From ASV31 sp965229765 (GTDB lineage Bacteria; Pseudomonadota; Alphaproteobacteria; Rhodobacterales; Rhodobacteraceae), in the NCBI GenBank assembly GCA_965229765.1, contig CBDDJT010000004.1, positions 868,001 to 932,000 of the forward strand: 64,000 nt of DNA. Direction: 5' to 3'. Below, piece by piece: positions 32,856-41,703 of this stretch (within the stretch, counting starts at the first letter, position 1; each line of letters starts with the position of its first letter). The notes under the pieces were generated by a model that did no database searches, was not told the DNA's origin, and was given only the letters and a program-made list of their open reading frames with translations. The position numbers and the translations under genes were made by a program.

Positions 32856-35708
32856 TCATGTGAAACGGTTCATCGAAAAGGCTTCGAGATCCTGCCGCAG
32901 CCGCCCTGTCAGCGCCGCGGCGGCGGCCTCGCGCCCCATCAGCGGCCCAAGGGTAAAGCCGTTCGCGGTGGCTGCTACTGTAACGCCATCGCAGCCCGGT
33001 ACCGGTCCGATCAGCGGGGCGCCATCGATGTCGATGTTCATCGCGGCCCAACTGCGAATGACCTGCAAACTGGCGACCTGTGGCACGGTATGGCCCGCGA
33101 CCCACAGGTTGCCTTCCAGGCTTTCGGGCAGGACCTGGGCCTGACCCGCGGGACCGGTGATCGCCGGCCATGCCCCGCCTATGATAACAGAGCCTGCGGC
33201 GGCCTGTTTCATCGTCAGGTGCCTGTCGGCATGTGCCAGCAGGCAGGGAACCAGCATCGGGCCAGGTGCCGTCACGACCATCTGAAGGGGTGCGCCCCGG
33301 ATCGGCAACGTTGTGCCCAGCATGGCGGCGATCTGTGCCGACCAGCCGCCAGCCGCGATCAGGATACGGGGGGCCGTGATCCTGCCGCGCGGCGTTTCTG
33401 CGCAATAGCCCGCATCGTCGCGTCGCAGGCCTGTCACCGGCGCACGTTCTTCGATGACCGCCCCGGCCTGCCTTGCCGCGCGCGCCAAGGCAGGTGTTGC
33501 CACAAGCGGGTTGATCTTGCCTTCGCCCGGGCACCATGCGGCGGCCACGATGTCTTGGGAGATTGCAGGCACGATCTGACGCACACGCGTGGCATCTATC
33601 ACCTCGGTTGCAATTCCAACCCTGGCCTCGGCCGCAGCCTTGGCTTCCAGAAATGCGATCTGGCGTGGGTTTTCGGCAACCATCATCCCGCCTGTGACCT
33701 GCATCTCGAAATCGGCGCCGAGTTCCGCCTCAAGGCTCTTCCAGAGAGCAATTGACTCGCCTTGAAGCGGCAGGGTGCGCAGTTGCAGGCTGCCGTCGCC
33801 CACCGCCTTGCCGCCAAAGTCCCAGGACAGAAGCTGAAGATGAAGGCTTCCGGCATTGCCGCCCGATGCTTCTCCATTCACGCGCCCACGATCTAGGCAC
33901 ACCACGTTGGCCCCTGCACGAGCGGCATAAAGCGCAGCTGTTGTGCCGGTGATACCGGCGCCGATGATGACAAGATCGGCGGTGTCGCGCGAAAGCGGAT
34001 GAACGGGAATACCACCGGGCCGGGCCGCTGGTGCGCTTTCGCGGTGACCGCTCCATTCCGGTTTCTCCAGCCGGAGGGCGCCAAGCGGAACAGGACGTGC
34101 GGGCAATTGCGGCGCAAACTGCGCCTCTGGCGGGGTGGAATGGCCGGCCGCTGACAAGAGGCGCAGCGCATTGGCAAGGCAATAGCGGCCCTGGCAGCGT
34201 CCCATGCCGATGCGCGTAGCCTGTTTCAGCGTCGCGGGGTCGTCCGCGCCGTCTGCGATCGCCTTTCGCGCCGTGCCAGCGGTGATTTCTTCGCAACGGC
34301 AAAGAATCGCGTCATCGTCGGGCAGGCTGCGTGCCGGTGCGCTGAACATCGTCCAAAGCGCGGCCTGGAAGCGTTCGGCGCTGGCAAGGCGCCGCCGTGT
34401 CCTGGCCTGCGTGCCATCCGCCCCAAGTCCCAGATGGGCCAGCGCGCCGACGCCGCTCAGCTCGCCCTGACACAGCGCCAGTTCGGCGCCTCCCATCCCG
34501 CCTGCATCCCCAGCGATCCAAACGCCCGGGACGGGTGTTCGTCCGTCGGGGCCGCGTTCTGGACGCATCAGGCCTCGCGCGTCGAGGGTAAGAGGGACGC
34601 CCAGCAAGCGGGCAAGCTCCAGCTGTGGGGCGAACCCGTCCCCGGCGGCGATGATGTCGGCCTCGATCCTTCGCGTTCGGCCCGTGGCTATCTCGGACAG
34701 CTCTGCGGAACGGGCGTGCGTGTCGCCCAAAATCCTTGTCAGCTGCCAGCCGTTCATGACCGGAACCCCAGCTCGCAGGGCGGTCAGCCGGTATCCGACA
34801 CCATCGAAGAAAAGCCGGGGTGCGTGCCAGAGCGCGCCTAGCAATGCGGGGCCCAGGCGCGGGCGCCCGCGTTCGGCCAGCGCGACGACCTTCGCGCCAA
34901 GGCTTTCGAGTTCCGCTGCCAGTTGCAGTCCAAGCGGCCCATGACCGGCGATCAGGATCCGCTTGCCCGGTGCCACCCCGTAGCGGCGGGCAAGTGTCTG
35001 CGCGGCGCCGATCGTCATGACCCCCGGCATCGTCCAGCCCGGCACGACGGCCGGGGTCTCATAGGCGCCGGATGCAACAATAACGGCGCGGGCGACGACG
35101 CGCAGTGCCCGCGAGCAGCCAAAACTGCGGAGTTCGAACCTGCCGGTGTTGTCCTGCCGTGCGAACCACACCGTCTGGTCGCCGATGATTTGTGCGCCCG
35201 AGGCTGTCGCCATGTCGCGCAGCGCGATGCCGCGGCGGTGCTGGCGGTCCTTGGGCAGGCGGCCGCGATATCCCTGGCTGCGTGGCTTGAAATACTGCCC
35301 GCCGGCTTCGCCCCTTTCGTCAAGCACCACCACGCTTGCGCCCGCGGTTGCGCTGACGATTGCGGCAGACAATCCCGCCGGCCCGGCGCCGATCACCGCG
35401 ATATCGGCCTCGATGGTCGAGTGCTGCGCGGCGTCTGGCGGCTGAGTTGCGTGTGCAAGGCTTCGTTCGTCCTCAGGCCAGACATCCATGCCCTCTGTGG
35501 CTGTGGCCATGCACGAGCGTACCCCGCGCTGGCCGTCCACCGTGACAAGGCAGTCGTTGCAGATACCCATCCCGCAGAAAATTCCGCGCGCGGCGCCACT
35601 GCGGCGCTTGCCAAGCACGGACTGGCCGGCAACCGCCAACGCAGCGGCGATGCTGTCGCCTTGCTCGGCGTCGATGGTCCGCCCTTCGAACCTGAAGCGT
35701 ATCGTCAC
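32856..35708 (-). CDS. three-subunit fusion of opine/D-hydroxyproline dehydrogenase type
   Basis: A 950-residue protein that joins parts usually made as separate subunits (HcnA-HcnB-HcnC, OoxA/OoxB, or LhpF-LhpE-LhpB). Residues 1-90 are a ferredoxin-like [2Fe-2S] domain with CGMGICNDC and a later SCMA. Residues 105-440 are an FAD/NAD-type flavoprotein with VIGAGPAGLSAAI. Residues about 475-525 are a BFD-like cysteine region with CRCEEI and CQGRYC. Residues about 575-940 are a DAO-type glycine-oxidase domain with VIIGAGITGTTAALYAARAG. It should oxidise the C-N bond of an amino acid or opine and pass electrons internally. It overlaps the lyase gene start region by 4 bases. Confidence 0.85.
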   Translation of the reverse strand: MTIRFRFEGRTIDAEQGDSIAAALAVAGQSVLGKRRSGAARGIFCGMGICNDCLVTVDGQRGVRSCMATATEGMDVWPEDERSLAHATQPPDAAQHSTIEADIAVIGAGPAGLSAAIVSATAGASVVVLDERGEAGGQYFKPRSQGYRGRLPKDRQHRRGIALRDMATASGAQIIGDQTVWFARQDNTGRFELRSFGCSRALRVVARAVIVASGAYETPAVVPGWTMPGVMTIGAAQTLARRYGVAPGKRILIAGHGPLGLQLAAELESLGAKVVALAERGRPRLGPALLGALWHAPRLFFDGVGYRLTALRAGVPVMNGWQLTRILGDTHARSAELSEIATGRTRRIEADIIAAGDGFAPQLELARLLGVPLTLDARGLMRPERGPDGRTPVPGVWIAGDAGGMGGAELALCQGELSGVGALAHLGLGADGTQARTRRRLASAERFQAALWTMFSAPARSLPDDDAILCRCEEITAGTARKAIADGADDPATLKQATRIGMGRCQGRYCLANALRLLSAAGHSTPPEAQFAPQLPARPVPLGALRLEKPEWSGHRESAPAARPGGIPVHPLSRDTADLVIIGAGITGTTAALYAARAGANVVCLDRGRVNGEASGGNAGSLHLQLLSWDFGGKAVGDGSLQLRTLPLQGESIALWKSLEAELGADFEMQVTGGMMVAENPRQIAFLEAKAAAEARVGIATEVIDATRVRQIVPAISQDIVAAAWCPGEGKINPLVATPALARAARQAGAVIEERAPVTGLRRDDAGYCAETPRGRITAPRILIAAGGWSAQIAAMLGTTLPIRGAPLQMVVTAPGPMLVPCLLAHADRHLTMKQAAAGSVIIGGAWPAITGPAGQAQVLPESLEGNLWVAGHTVPQVASLQVIRSWAAMNIDIDGAPLIGPVPGCDGVTVAATANGFTLGPLMGREAAAAALTGRLRQDLEAFSMNRFT

Positions 35709-36604
35709 GAAGTGCGGGTCTCTGGCGCCAGGCCCACGGCGGTCAGCGCGGCCATCACCTCGGCGACCTCGGCCTCGGGCAGCGGAAGACGCGGCGGCCG
35801 CGGAGCGCCGACAGGCTGGCCAATCATGGCCAGCGCGGTCTTGCTGCCCGCGACATAGCGGTGCCCGCCCACCAGCCGGATGATTGGCAGAATGTCGCGA
35901 TAAAGCGCTCGCGCCGCGTGGTAATCCTCATCGTCAGCCGTAAGTGTGAACAGCGTGGCAAAAGCGGACGGCATGATGTTCGAGCCTACCGCGACCCATC
36001 CTTCGGCACCTTCGACGAAGGACTCGAACCCCATGATGCCGCCAAAGACGGTCATCCTGCCCTCGGACATCTCGATGATGTCGCGCACGCGCGTCACGTC
36101 CATCGTCGATTCCTTGATGTAGTCGATCCGCGGCAGTTTCGACAGTTCCGCGACCAGCGGCGGTGTCAGGTCCACGTTGGCAGTGGCCGGATTGTTGTAG
36201 ATCATCACCGGCCGCGTCGCGGCGTCAGAGATCCGGGCGAAATGGTGGATCAGCTCGGCCTCTGTCGGGGTCGAGTAGAAGGGCGGAATGATCATGGTGC
36301 CGTCTGCGCCAAGCTCTTCGGCCATGGCAACGTTTGCGATCACGTCGTCGGTGCTTTCAGCGCCAGCGCCGATCAGTACAGGCACCCGGCCGGCCACGGT
36401 GTCGATCACGCATTTGGCAACCGCGCGCCGCTCTTCGGCGGTCAGCGACAGGAACTCTCCGGTCGACCCGAGCGGAATAAGCCCGTGGATACCCTCGCGC
36501 ACCTGCCATTCGGTGAATCGCGCCTGCGCCTCCAGGTCGATCCTGCCCTTGTCATCGAAGGCGGTGACCATCACGGTATATGTGCCACGGAAGCGGTCTG
36601 TCAT
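35705..36604 (-). CDS. DHDPS/NAL-family lyase or deaminase
   Basis: A 299-residue member of the dihydrodipicolinate synthase superfamily. The Schiff-base lysine lies in IDYIKESTMDV near residue 165 and the catalytic tyrosine in MIYNNPATAN near residue 137; LIPLGSTGEFLSLT is the GxxGE loop. Members are aldolases or deaminases, including the pyrroline-hydroxycarboxylate deaminase of hydroxyproline breakdown. Paired with a D-hydroxyproline-dehydrogenase-like enzyme, that last role is attractive, but no epimerase or semialdehyde dehydrogenase lies nearby. The start overlaps the next gene by 4 bases. Confidence 0.85.
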   Translation of the reverse strand: MTDRFRGTYTVMVTAFDDKGRIDLEAQARFTEWQVREGIHGLIPLGSTGEFLSLTAEERRAVAKCVIDTVAGRVPVLIGAGAESTDDVIANVAMAEELGADGTMIIPPFYSTPTEAELIHHFARISDAATRPVMIYNNPATANVDLTPPLVAELSKLPRIDYIKESTMDVTRVRDIIEMSEGRMTVFGGIMGFESFVEGAEGWVAVGSNIMPSAFATLFTLTADDEDYHAARALYRDILPIIRLVGGHRYVAGSKTALAMIGQPVGAPRPPRLPLPEAEVAEVMAALTAVGLAPETRTS

Positions 36605-37626
36605 GCTGGGGCCCCCGGCAATGTCAACAATCTGAGAGGTGTCTCGCGCAACAGCCGTCGGATCAGCGCGGGCTCGAACCCCAGCCTGCGCATCAGCGCG
36701 GGCATGTTGCGCAGGATATGCCCATAGCCGTGCCCGCCCCAATGGCGCATCCGCGTCTTGGTGCAGATATCGTGGCTGATCACGATCTGGTCGCCGTGGC
36801 CGGCCTGGGCAAAGCGGTCGATCAGCCGAAGCCTCCCGAGGTCTGTCGGCAATTCGACCTCGCCCATCCAGTAGTGGGATTGCTCTATCCCGAAGAAATC
36901 CCACTCGACGTTGGCGCCCCGCGCAAGAAGCGTCGCGATGCCGTCCCCGTCGGGGTGCGTGCGGTCCATGTGGCACAAGACAGTGCGCGCCGGATCCAGA
37001 CCTTCGGACTCGACGATGTCAAGGATCTGGCCGCAAGCGTCCGGCGACCGGCCCGGATGCACCGAAAGCGAGGCCCCGGTTGCGCAGGCAGCGCGGGCGG
37101 CGGCGCGCAGGGCGCGCCGTTCGAACGGGTGCAGCGGCCACGAACAGCCGATCTCGCCAATCAGCCCTGCACGGCAACCTGTGTCGTCCATGCCGTGCGT
37201 GATCTCTGCGGCAAACCGCGCGGTCAGTGCGTCCGTGTCCATCCCAAGGACGTCAGGGGAAACATACGGCGCGGTATAGCAACCAGCCGCCGCGACAACC
37301 CGAACGCCCGAAGCCCGCGCGGCCCTGGCCAGCCCCCTGGGGTCGCGTGCCAGCCCGAACACCGACTGGTCGACGATCAGGCTGCCTCCATCCTCGGCGA
37401 ACAGGCGTAATTCCTCTGTGGCACGCTCAGGGTCTGTCTGGTGGGCGTTCGCCGGCGCCTCGTTTGATCGATAGTCGATCTGCCAGCGCGCCTCGGGCGC
37501 GATGTCGGCATCGCGGTCGCCAACGGTGCCGGGCGGCACGATGTCGAACAGGACATGTTCGTGAAACATGATGTTCCCAACGCTCGCCGGCTCGATGTCG
37601 CCGAGGACTGTGCGGACGACGGCCAT
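36601..37626 (-). CDS. phosphotriesterase-homology metallohydrolase
   Basis: A 341-residue TIM-barrel amidohydrolase of the phosphotriesterase family. The HxH metal motif is in IMFHEHVLFD at residue 20. The bridging residue is Glu (GLIGEIGCSW), not the carboxylated Lys of true phosphotriesterases, which places it with the homology proteins. Further ligands lie in SVHPGR, CHMDRTH and the Asp of SHDICTK. Likely a lactonase or amidase acting on an intermediate of the island pathway. Overlaps the lyase gene by 4 bases and lies 2 bases after the ATPase gene. Confidence 0.85.
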   Translation of the reverse strand: MAVVRTVLGDIEPASVGNIMFHEHVLFDIVPPGTVGDRDADIAPEARWQIDYRSNEAPANAHQTDPERATEELRLFAEDGGSLIVDQSVFGLARDPRGLARAARASGVRVVAAAGCYTAPYVSPDVLGMDTDALTARFAAEITHGMDDTGCRAGLIGEIGCSWPLHPFERRALRAAARAACATGASLSVHPGRSPDACGQILDIVESEGLDPARTVLCHMDRTHPDGDGIATLLARGANVEWDFFGIEQSHYWMGEVELPTDLGRLRLIDRFAQAGHGDQIVISHDICTKTRMRHWGGHGYGHILRNMPALMRRLGFEPALIRRLLRETPLRLLTLPGAPA

Positions 37627-37628
37627 GG

Positions 37629-38453
37629 CTAGTGCGACAGGATCTTGGACAGAAACAGGCGCGTGTGTTCGCTGCGCGGGTTCAGGAAGAACTCTTCGGG
37701 CGGTGCCTCTTCCACGATCCTGCCGTCATGCATCAGGACCACCCGGTCCGCGGCGGCGCGGGCAAAGCCCATCTCGTGGGTCACCACGATCATGGTCATC
37801 CCTTGCTCGGACAGGTCGATCATCACGTCGAGCACCTCGGAGATCATTTCCGGATCAAGTGCAGAGGTCGGCTCGTCAAAAAGCATCACCTTGGGCTTCA
37901 TCGCAAGCGCACGGGCGATGGCAACGCGCTGCTGTTGTCCACCCGATAACTGCCGGGGATAGGCATTTTCCTTGTCCGGCAGGCCGACGCGTTGCAAGAG
38001 CGCCCGGGCTTCGTCGCGGGCCTCTGCCTTTTTGCGCTTCAGGATTCGAACCGGTGCCATCGTGATGTTGTCGATCACGCTGACATGCGGAAACAGGTTG
38101 AAGCTTTGGAACACCATGCCAAGATCGCGCTGCTGTCGGGCGATCTGGGCATCGCGCAGCGGGACGCGCTTGCCGTTCTTCTCGCGAAAGCCCATCAGGT
38201 GCCCGGCGGCGTGGATCGTTCCGCCGTCAATGGTCTCCAGCTGATCGATACAGCGTAAGAGCGTGCTCTTGCCGCTGCCGGACCGTCCGCAGATGACGAC
38301 GACCTCGCTCTTGCGCACGGTCAGGGATACGTCCTTCAGAACGTGATTGCCGTGAAAGGACTTCTGTACACAGTCGATGACGACGATAGGCTCGCCCAGG
38401 GACCGCGCACCATTCGCGCGGCGTTTCGGAGCGGGCAGGTCTTGGCGATCCAT
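37629..38453 (-). CDS. polar amino-acid ABC transporter ATPase
   Basis: A 274-residue ATPase of the GlnQ/HisP type. Walker A is GRSGSGKST near residue 55 (Arg replaces the usual Pro), the signature is LSGGQQQRVAIARAL, Walker B is VMLFDEPTSALD and the switch His is in VVTHEMGFA. It energises import of an amino acid with the permease and binding protein encoded next on the same strand. Confidence 0.94.
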   Translation of the reverse strand: MDRQDLPAPKRRANGARSLGEPIVVIDCVQKSFHGNHVLKDVSLTVRKSEVVVICGRSGSGKSTLLRCIDQLETIDGGTIHAAGHLMGFREKNGKRVPLRDAQIARQQRDLGMVFQSFNLFPHVSVIDNITMAPVRILKRKKAEARDEARALLQRVGLPDKENAYPRQLSGGQQQRVAIARALAMKPKVMLFDEPTSALDPEMISEVLDVMIDLSEQGMTMIVVTHEMGFARAAADRVVLMHDGRIVEEAPPEEFFLNPRSEHTRLFLSKILSH

Positions 38454-38465
38454 TCTGCGTCTCCT

Positions 38466-39200
38466 TCAGGCCTGCCCGGCCTTGTCTAGTGCTCTTTCAA
38501 GATCCTTCTTCGCCTCGGGCGAGACCGCCGCGGCCGGTCCGAAGGGTTTCTCGTAGTGCGCCTCGATCCGTACCTGTATCAGGCTCCAGATCGAAACGAG
38601 GATCAGGTACCAGATTGCCGCGACGCTGTATGCCTCAAGAACGCGGAACTCGATCTGCGCCAGCATCTGCGCGTTTCGCATCAGTTCTTCCATCGAGATT
38701 ACGGAGGCGAGCGACGTGGTCTTCAGCATTCCGTTGAACTGGTTGCCGAGCGGCGGGATGATCGTCCGCGTGGCCTGCGGCAGGATCACGAGATACATGC
38801 GCTCGCGCCATGTCATTCCCACGGACCGGGCAGCATCCTCCTGCCCCTTGTCGACCGACATGATGCCCGCGCGGATGATCTCGGCAAGATAGGCGCCCTC
38901 GTTGAGGGCCAGTCCAAGAATGGCGCTTTCGATCACGTTCAGCCGGATGCCCAGCTGCGGCAGGCCGGTGTAGATGATGACCAGCTGGATCAGGATCGGG
39001 GTGCCGCGAAACAGCCAGATGTAGAATTCAGCGACATAGCGTATGACCCGGTTGCCATACATCTTCATCATCGCCGCGATGATCCCAAGTCCCAGCCCCA
39101 GCACCATCGAGATCACGCTAAGCCAGATCGTCGTCCAGGCGCCCTGAATCATCAGGCCATTGGTCAGGTAATCGAAGAAGTAGGGCCAGCTCCAGTTCAC
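38466..39200 (-). CDS. polar amino-acid ABC transporter permease
   Basis: A 244-residue inner-membrane permease with five or six hydrophobic segments, the FRGTPILIQLVIIY motif and the EAA loop AYLAEIIRAGIMSVDKGQ near residue 110, both typical of the HisMQ type. Only one permease gene is present, so a homodimer is expected. The next gene downstream (ATPase) begins 12 bases after its stop. Confidence 0.93.
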   Translation of the reverse strand: MNWSWPYFFDYLTNGLMIQGAWTTIWLSVISMVLGLGLGIIAAMMKMYGNRVIRYVAEFYIWLFRGTPILIQLVIIYTGLPQLGIRLNVIESAILGLALNEGAYLAEIIRAGIMSVDKGQEDAARSVGMTWRERMYLVILPQATRTIIPPLGNQFNGMLKTTSLASVISMEELMRNAQMLAQIEFRVLEAYSVAAIWYLILVSIWSLIQVRIEAHYEKPFGPAAAVSPEAKKDLERALDKAGQA

Positions 39201-39268
39201 CGGGGACTCCTGGGTTCACGCATTGTCGGTTTCTGACGCGGGATAGTCATGAAACTCCGCTTCTCATA

Positions 39269-39303
39269 CCCGGCCCCAATGCCGCAGGGGCGCCGGGGCC
39301 GGG
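39269..39303 (-). promoter_or_regulatory. stem-loop between binding-protein and permease genes
   Basis: A 9-bp GC-rich stem (CCCGGCCCC with GGGGCCGGG) lies 18 bases after the binding-protein stop and 69 bases before the permease start. No T-run follows. Such stems in ABC operons often protect the upstream message and lower expression of the membrane part; that role is inferred here. Confidence 0.55.
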
Positions 39304-39320
39304 CAAGGAGTTTGACGGCC

Positions 39321-40169
39321 TTATTCGGGCGTGTAGTAGACGGCGATGTCGCCGGTGTAGTCGGCCCAATACTGGATCTGCGTGGCGCCGTAGGCGCTCA
39401 TCATTTCGTTGTACGTGCCATCCTCGACCATGTCGCGCAGCACCTCTGCCACTGCCTCGGCAAGGACCTCGCCCGACTTGCCGTCAAAGCCGAACGATGA
39501 CGGGAGTCCGGGGTTCAACCCAGATGCACCCACGTCGAACGAGCCGCGCTCGGCATAGTAGGCTGCCGTGGCATCGGGCCCGAACACGGCCTTGACCTGA
39601 CCGGCGCCAAGCGCTGCGAAGGCCTCGGCAAAGGTATTGAACGCCTGAATTTGCATGGATTCCATGCCTTTGGCGACCTGTTCCTCGTTGATCGAACGGA
39701 TCAGGTTGTCGGCGAAACCGGCGATTTCAGTGCCGACGGGCTGACCAGCCAGCTCGTCGTAGCCGGTTACGCCCATCGGGTTGCCCTTTTCGACCACGAC
39801 GGCCAGTGCGTTAACGACGTAGGGCACCATGCGCATGATCTTTGCGCGATCCGTGTTGTAGTACATGCCGGTGTTGACCATGTCCCAGCGCTTGTTCGCG
39901 AGGCCTGGGATCTGCACCGCGAAATCCACATTCATGTACTTCGGTTCAAGGCAGAGGCGCCGGGCGATCTCGTTGCCGAGGTCCGGGTGCAGGCCCTGAA
40001 GGTTGCCCTTGTCGTCAATGAATTGCCGCGGCGGGATCGTCGCGTTGATCGACATGGTCAGAACGCCGGGTTCGATCGTCGGCAGGTTCTCTGGGCAATC
40101 CTGTGCGCTGGCCATGCCACCCGCAAGACCAAGGCTTACGGCGATAGCGCCAAGGGAGAGATGTCTCAT
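39321..40169 (-). CDS. amino-acid ABC transporter substrate-binding protein
   Basis: A 282-residue periplasmic binding protein of the SBP_bac_3 family. The signal peptide starts MRHLSLGAIAVSLGLAGG and is cut near ASAQ, residue 22. The two lobes follow, with PPRQFIDDKGNLQGLHPDLGNEIARRL at the start (typical ligand-facing strand) and NALAVVVEKGN at the hinge. The start at 40169 is set by the signal peptide. It is the first transporter gene of the island; the M20-like gene lies upstream. Confidence 0.92.
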   Translation of the reverse strand: MRHLSLGAIAVSLGLAGGMASAQDCPENLPTIEPGVLTMSINATIPPRQFIDDKGNLQGLHPDLGNEIARRLCLEPKYMNVDFAVQIPGLANKRWDMVNTGMYYNTDRAKIMRMVPYVVNALAVVVEKGNPMGVTGYDELAGQPVGTEIAGFADNLIRSINEEQVAKGMESMQIQAFNTFAEAFAALGAGQVKAVFGPDATAAYYAERGSFDVGASGLNPGLPSSFGFDGKSGEVLAEAVAEVLRDMVEDGTYNEMMSAYGATQIQYWADYTGDIAVYYTPE

Positions 40170-40222
40170 GGATGTATCCTTTCTGTTGGGAAGTGTTCGG
40201 CCCGCTCTTGAGGGCTCTTGGT

Positions 40223-41503
40223 TCACGGTTGCTGCGACTCCTTCGGGCCGCACCAATCGGCAACGATCCGGGCCGTCACGTCGACCATCCGAAGAAAGTC
40301 GGCCACGTCGACCCATTCGTCATGGCGATCGTTCTGGGACAGATCACCGCCCAGACAGCCGAGACCGACGCAGGGAATCCCGGCCTCGACGATCGGGTTT
40401 CGAATGTCCGATGCGGTGTGCATCGGATTGACGTGCGGCTGGCCGCCGACGACATCCGACACCACGGCTGCTGCAGAGAGGTAAAGCGGGTGTTCGGCCG
40501 GCACCTCGGCGCCGGTCACGCCTGTGACCCATGTGATCGCGGGAAGATGGTCGCGCATCCAGCTGTCGCCATCGGCCGCGCGGCGCACGGTCTCTTCGAC
40601 TTCAGCTTTCACTTCGTCCAGGGTCTCTCCCGGTGGGAACGATATCGCCCCGCCAAGTGTGCAGCTGTCCTCTATCCGGGACAGCCGGCGCATCTCTCCA
40701 CAGGTGATGCGCGAGATGTGCAGATTGGTGGCGCGCCCGACCTCCGCCTCTATCAGCGGGTGGCGAATGCGCTTTGTCCGTTCATCGGCCAGCGCCATCA
40801 GGGCGTCGCGGATCAGCAACGCCTTGTCGATCGGGTTATCGGAAAGGTGCGAAAAGGCTGTATGGCCCGGTTCGGTCGTGTCCGGCGCCCGTCCGGTGAC
40901 GTGGATCCGGAATTCAAGCTGCCCGGACGCGACGGCCTTGATCTCACGCATCCCTACCCCGGACTCGGCGGGGTGAAGATAAAGCGAAGCATCCGCCGTC
41001 AGCCCGCCATGCAACAGGGCCGCCACACCGCGGGCGTAACGTTTTGAAGGGGTCGAGGCGAACACGACCCGGCCCATCGGCAGGTTGCTGGCGGCAGTTC
41101 TTTCAACGGCCAGAACCGCGGCTGCGCACCCTGCAAGGTCGTCGGCCACACCCCAGCCGTAGAAGCGATCTCCGTCGATATCACCGGCAAAAGGATCGTG
41201 ATGCCATGACGCGGCATCCTTCACGGGTTCGCTGTCGGGATGCGCAAAGATCAGCAGGCTGGGCAACTCCGGATCACCCGGCAGCTCTCCGACGACTGCG
41301 CTGCGTTGTTCGGGATTGCGCGCCGTGTCGATCGCGAACTCTCCCTTCACGGGGACGTCAGCCGGATCATAACGATGCAGCGTTACGGCGCATCCCGCCG
41401 CTTTCAGGCGTTCGGAAATCACTGCCTGCACGGCATTCTCGCCACCAGTCTGGGCGCGCACGAGATCCCTGAGAAGCCTTACTGCCCCGTCGTCCAGATC
41501 CAA
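40223..41503 (-). CDS. M20-like protein with altered active site
   Basis: A 426-residue protein of the ArgE/DapE/M20 fold. FAHPDSEPV (first metal His and Asp) and YGWGVADDLAGCAAAV (bridging Asp) are present. The region where M20 enzymes carry the catalytic Glu-Glu pair reads VVFASTPSKRYARGVAALL, without an acidic pair. The C-terminal metal His motif is also unusual (SQNDRHDEWVDV). Members normally remove acyl groups from amino acids. This one may use another base or only bind its ligand. It is divergent from the GntR gene and begins the island. Confidence 0.72.
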   Translation of the reverse strand: MDLDDGAVRLLRDLVRAQTGGENAVQAVISERLKAAGCAVTLHRYDPADVPVKGEFAIDTARNPEQRSAVVGELPGDPELPSLLIFAHPDSEPVKDAASWHHDPFAGDIDGDRFYGWGVADDLAGCAAAVLAVERTAASNLPMGRVVFASTPSKRYARGVAALLHGGLTADASLYLHPAESGVGMREIKAVASGQLEFRIHVTGRAPDTTEPGHTAFSHLSDNPIDKALLIRDALMALADERTKRIRHPLIEAEVGRATNLHISRITCGEMRRLSRIEDSCTLGGAISFPPGETLDEVKAEVEETVRRAADGDSWMRDHLPAITWVTGVTGAEVPAEHPLYLSAAAVVSDVVGGQPHVNPMHTASDIRNPIVEAGIPCVGLGCLGGDLSQNDRHDEWVDVADFLRMVDVTARIVADWCGPKESQQP

Positions 41504-41537
41504 TCCCCGTCCCCTCTAGATGCTTTGCACACACTCG

Positions 41538-41543
41538 GTATAC
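41538..41543. promoter_or_regulatory. candidate GntR/FCD operator core
   Basis: GTATAC, inside CGGTATACAGAATTAG, lies in the 200-base gap between the divergent M20-like and GntR genes. Alphaproteobacterial FCD-type GntR regulators often bind palindromes with this core. Only one side matches well, so this is a weak candidate. Confidence 0.35.
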
Positions 41544-41703
41544 AGAATTAGATGACGGGCGGTGTGTTTTATGCAAGGATTCTTTTTGTGGCCCGTTCGT
41601 TCTGCGGCGTTCATCGCCCCGGATTGGTCGCGCAGACGGATGTTTTCGGGTAACGAAGGTTCGAAACGTTCGAGAAGCAGGCAGTTTGTGAAGGAGGTGC
41701 GCG

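Noticed and set aside
35705..36604. Naming the lyase as hydroxyproline deaminase LhpC or as DapA
   Set aside because: The active site is shared by the whole superfamily and the rest of the hydroxyproline pathway is absent.
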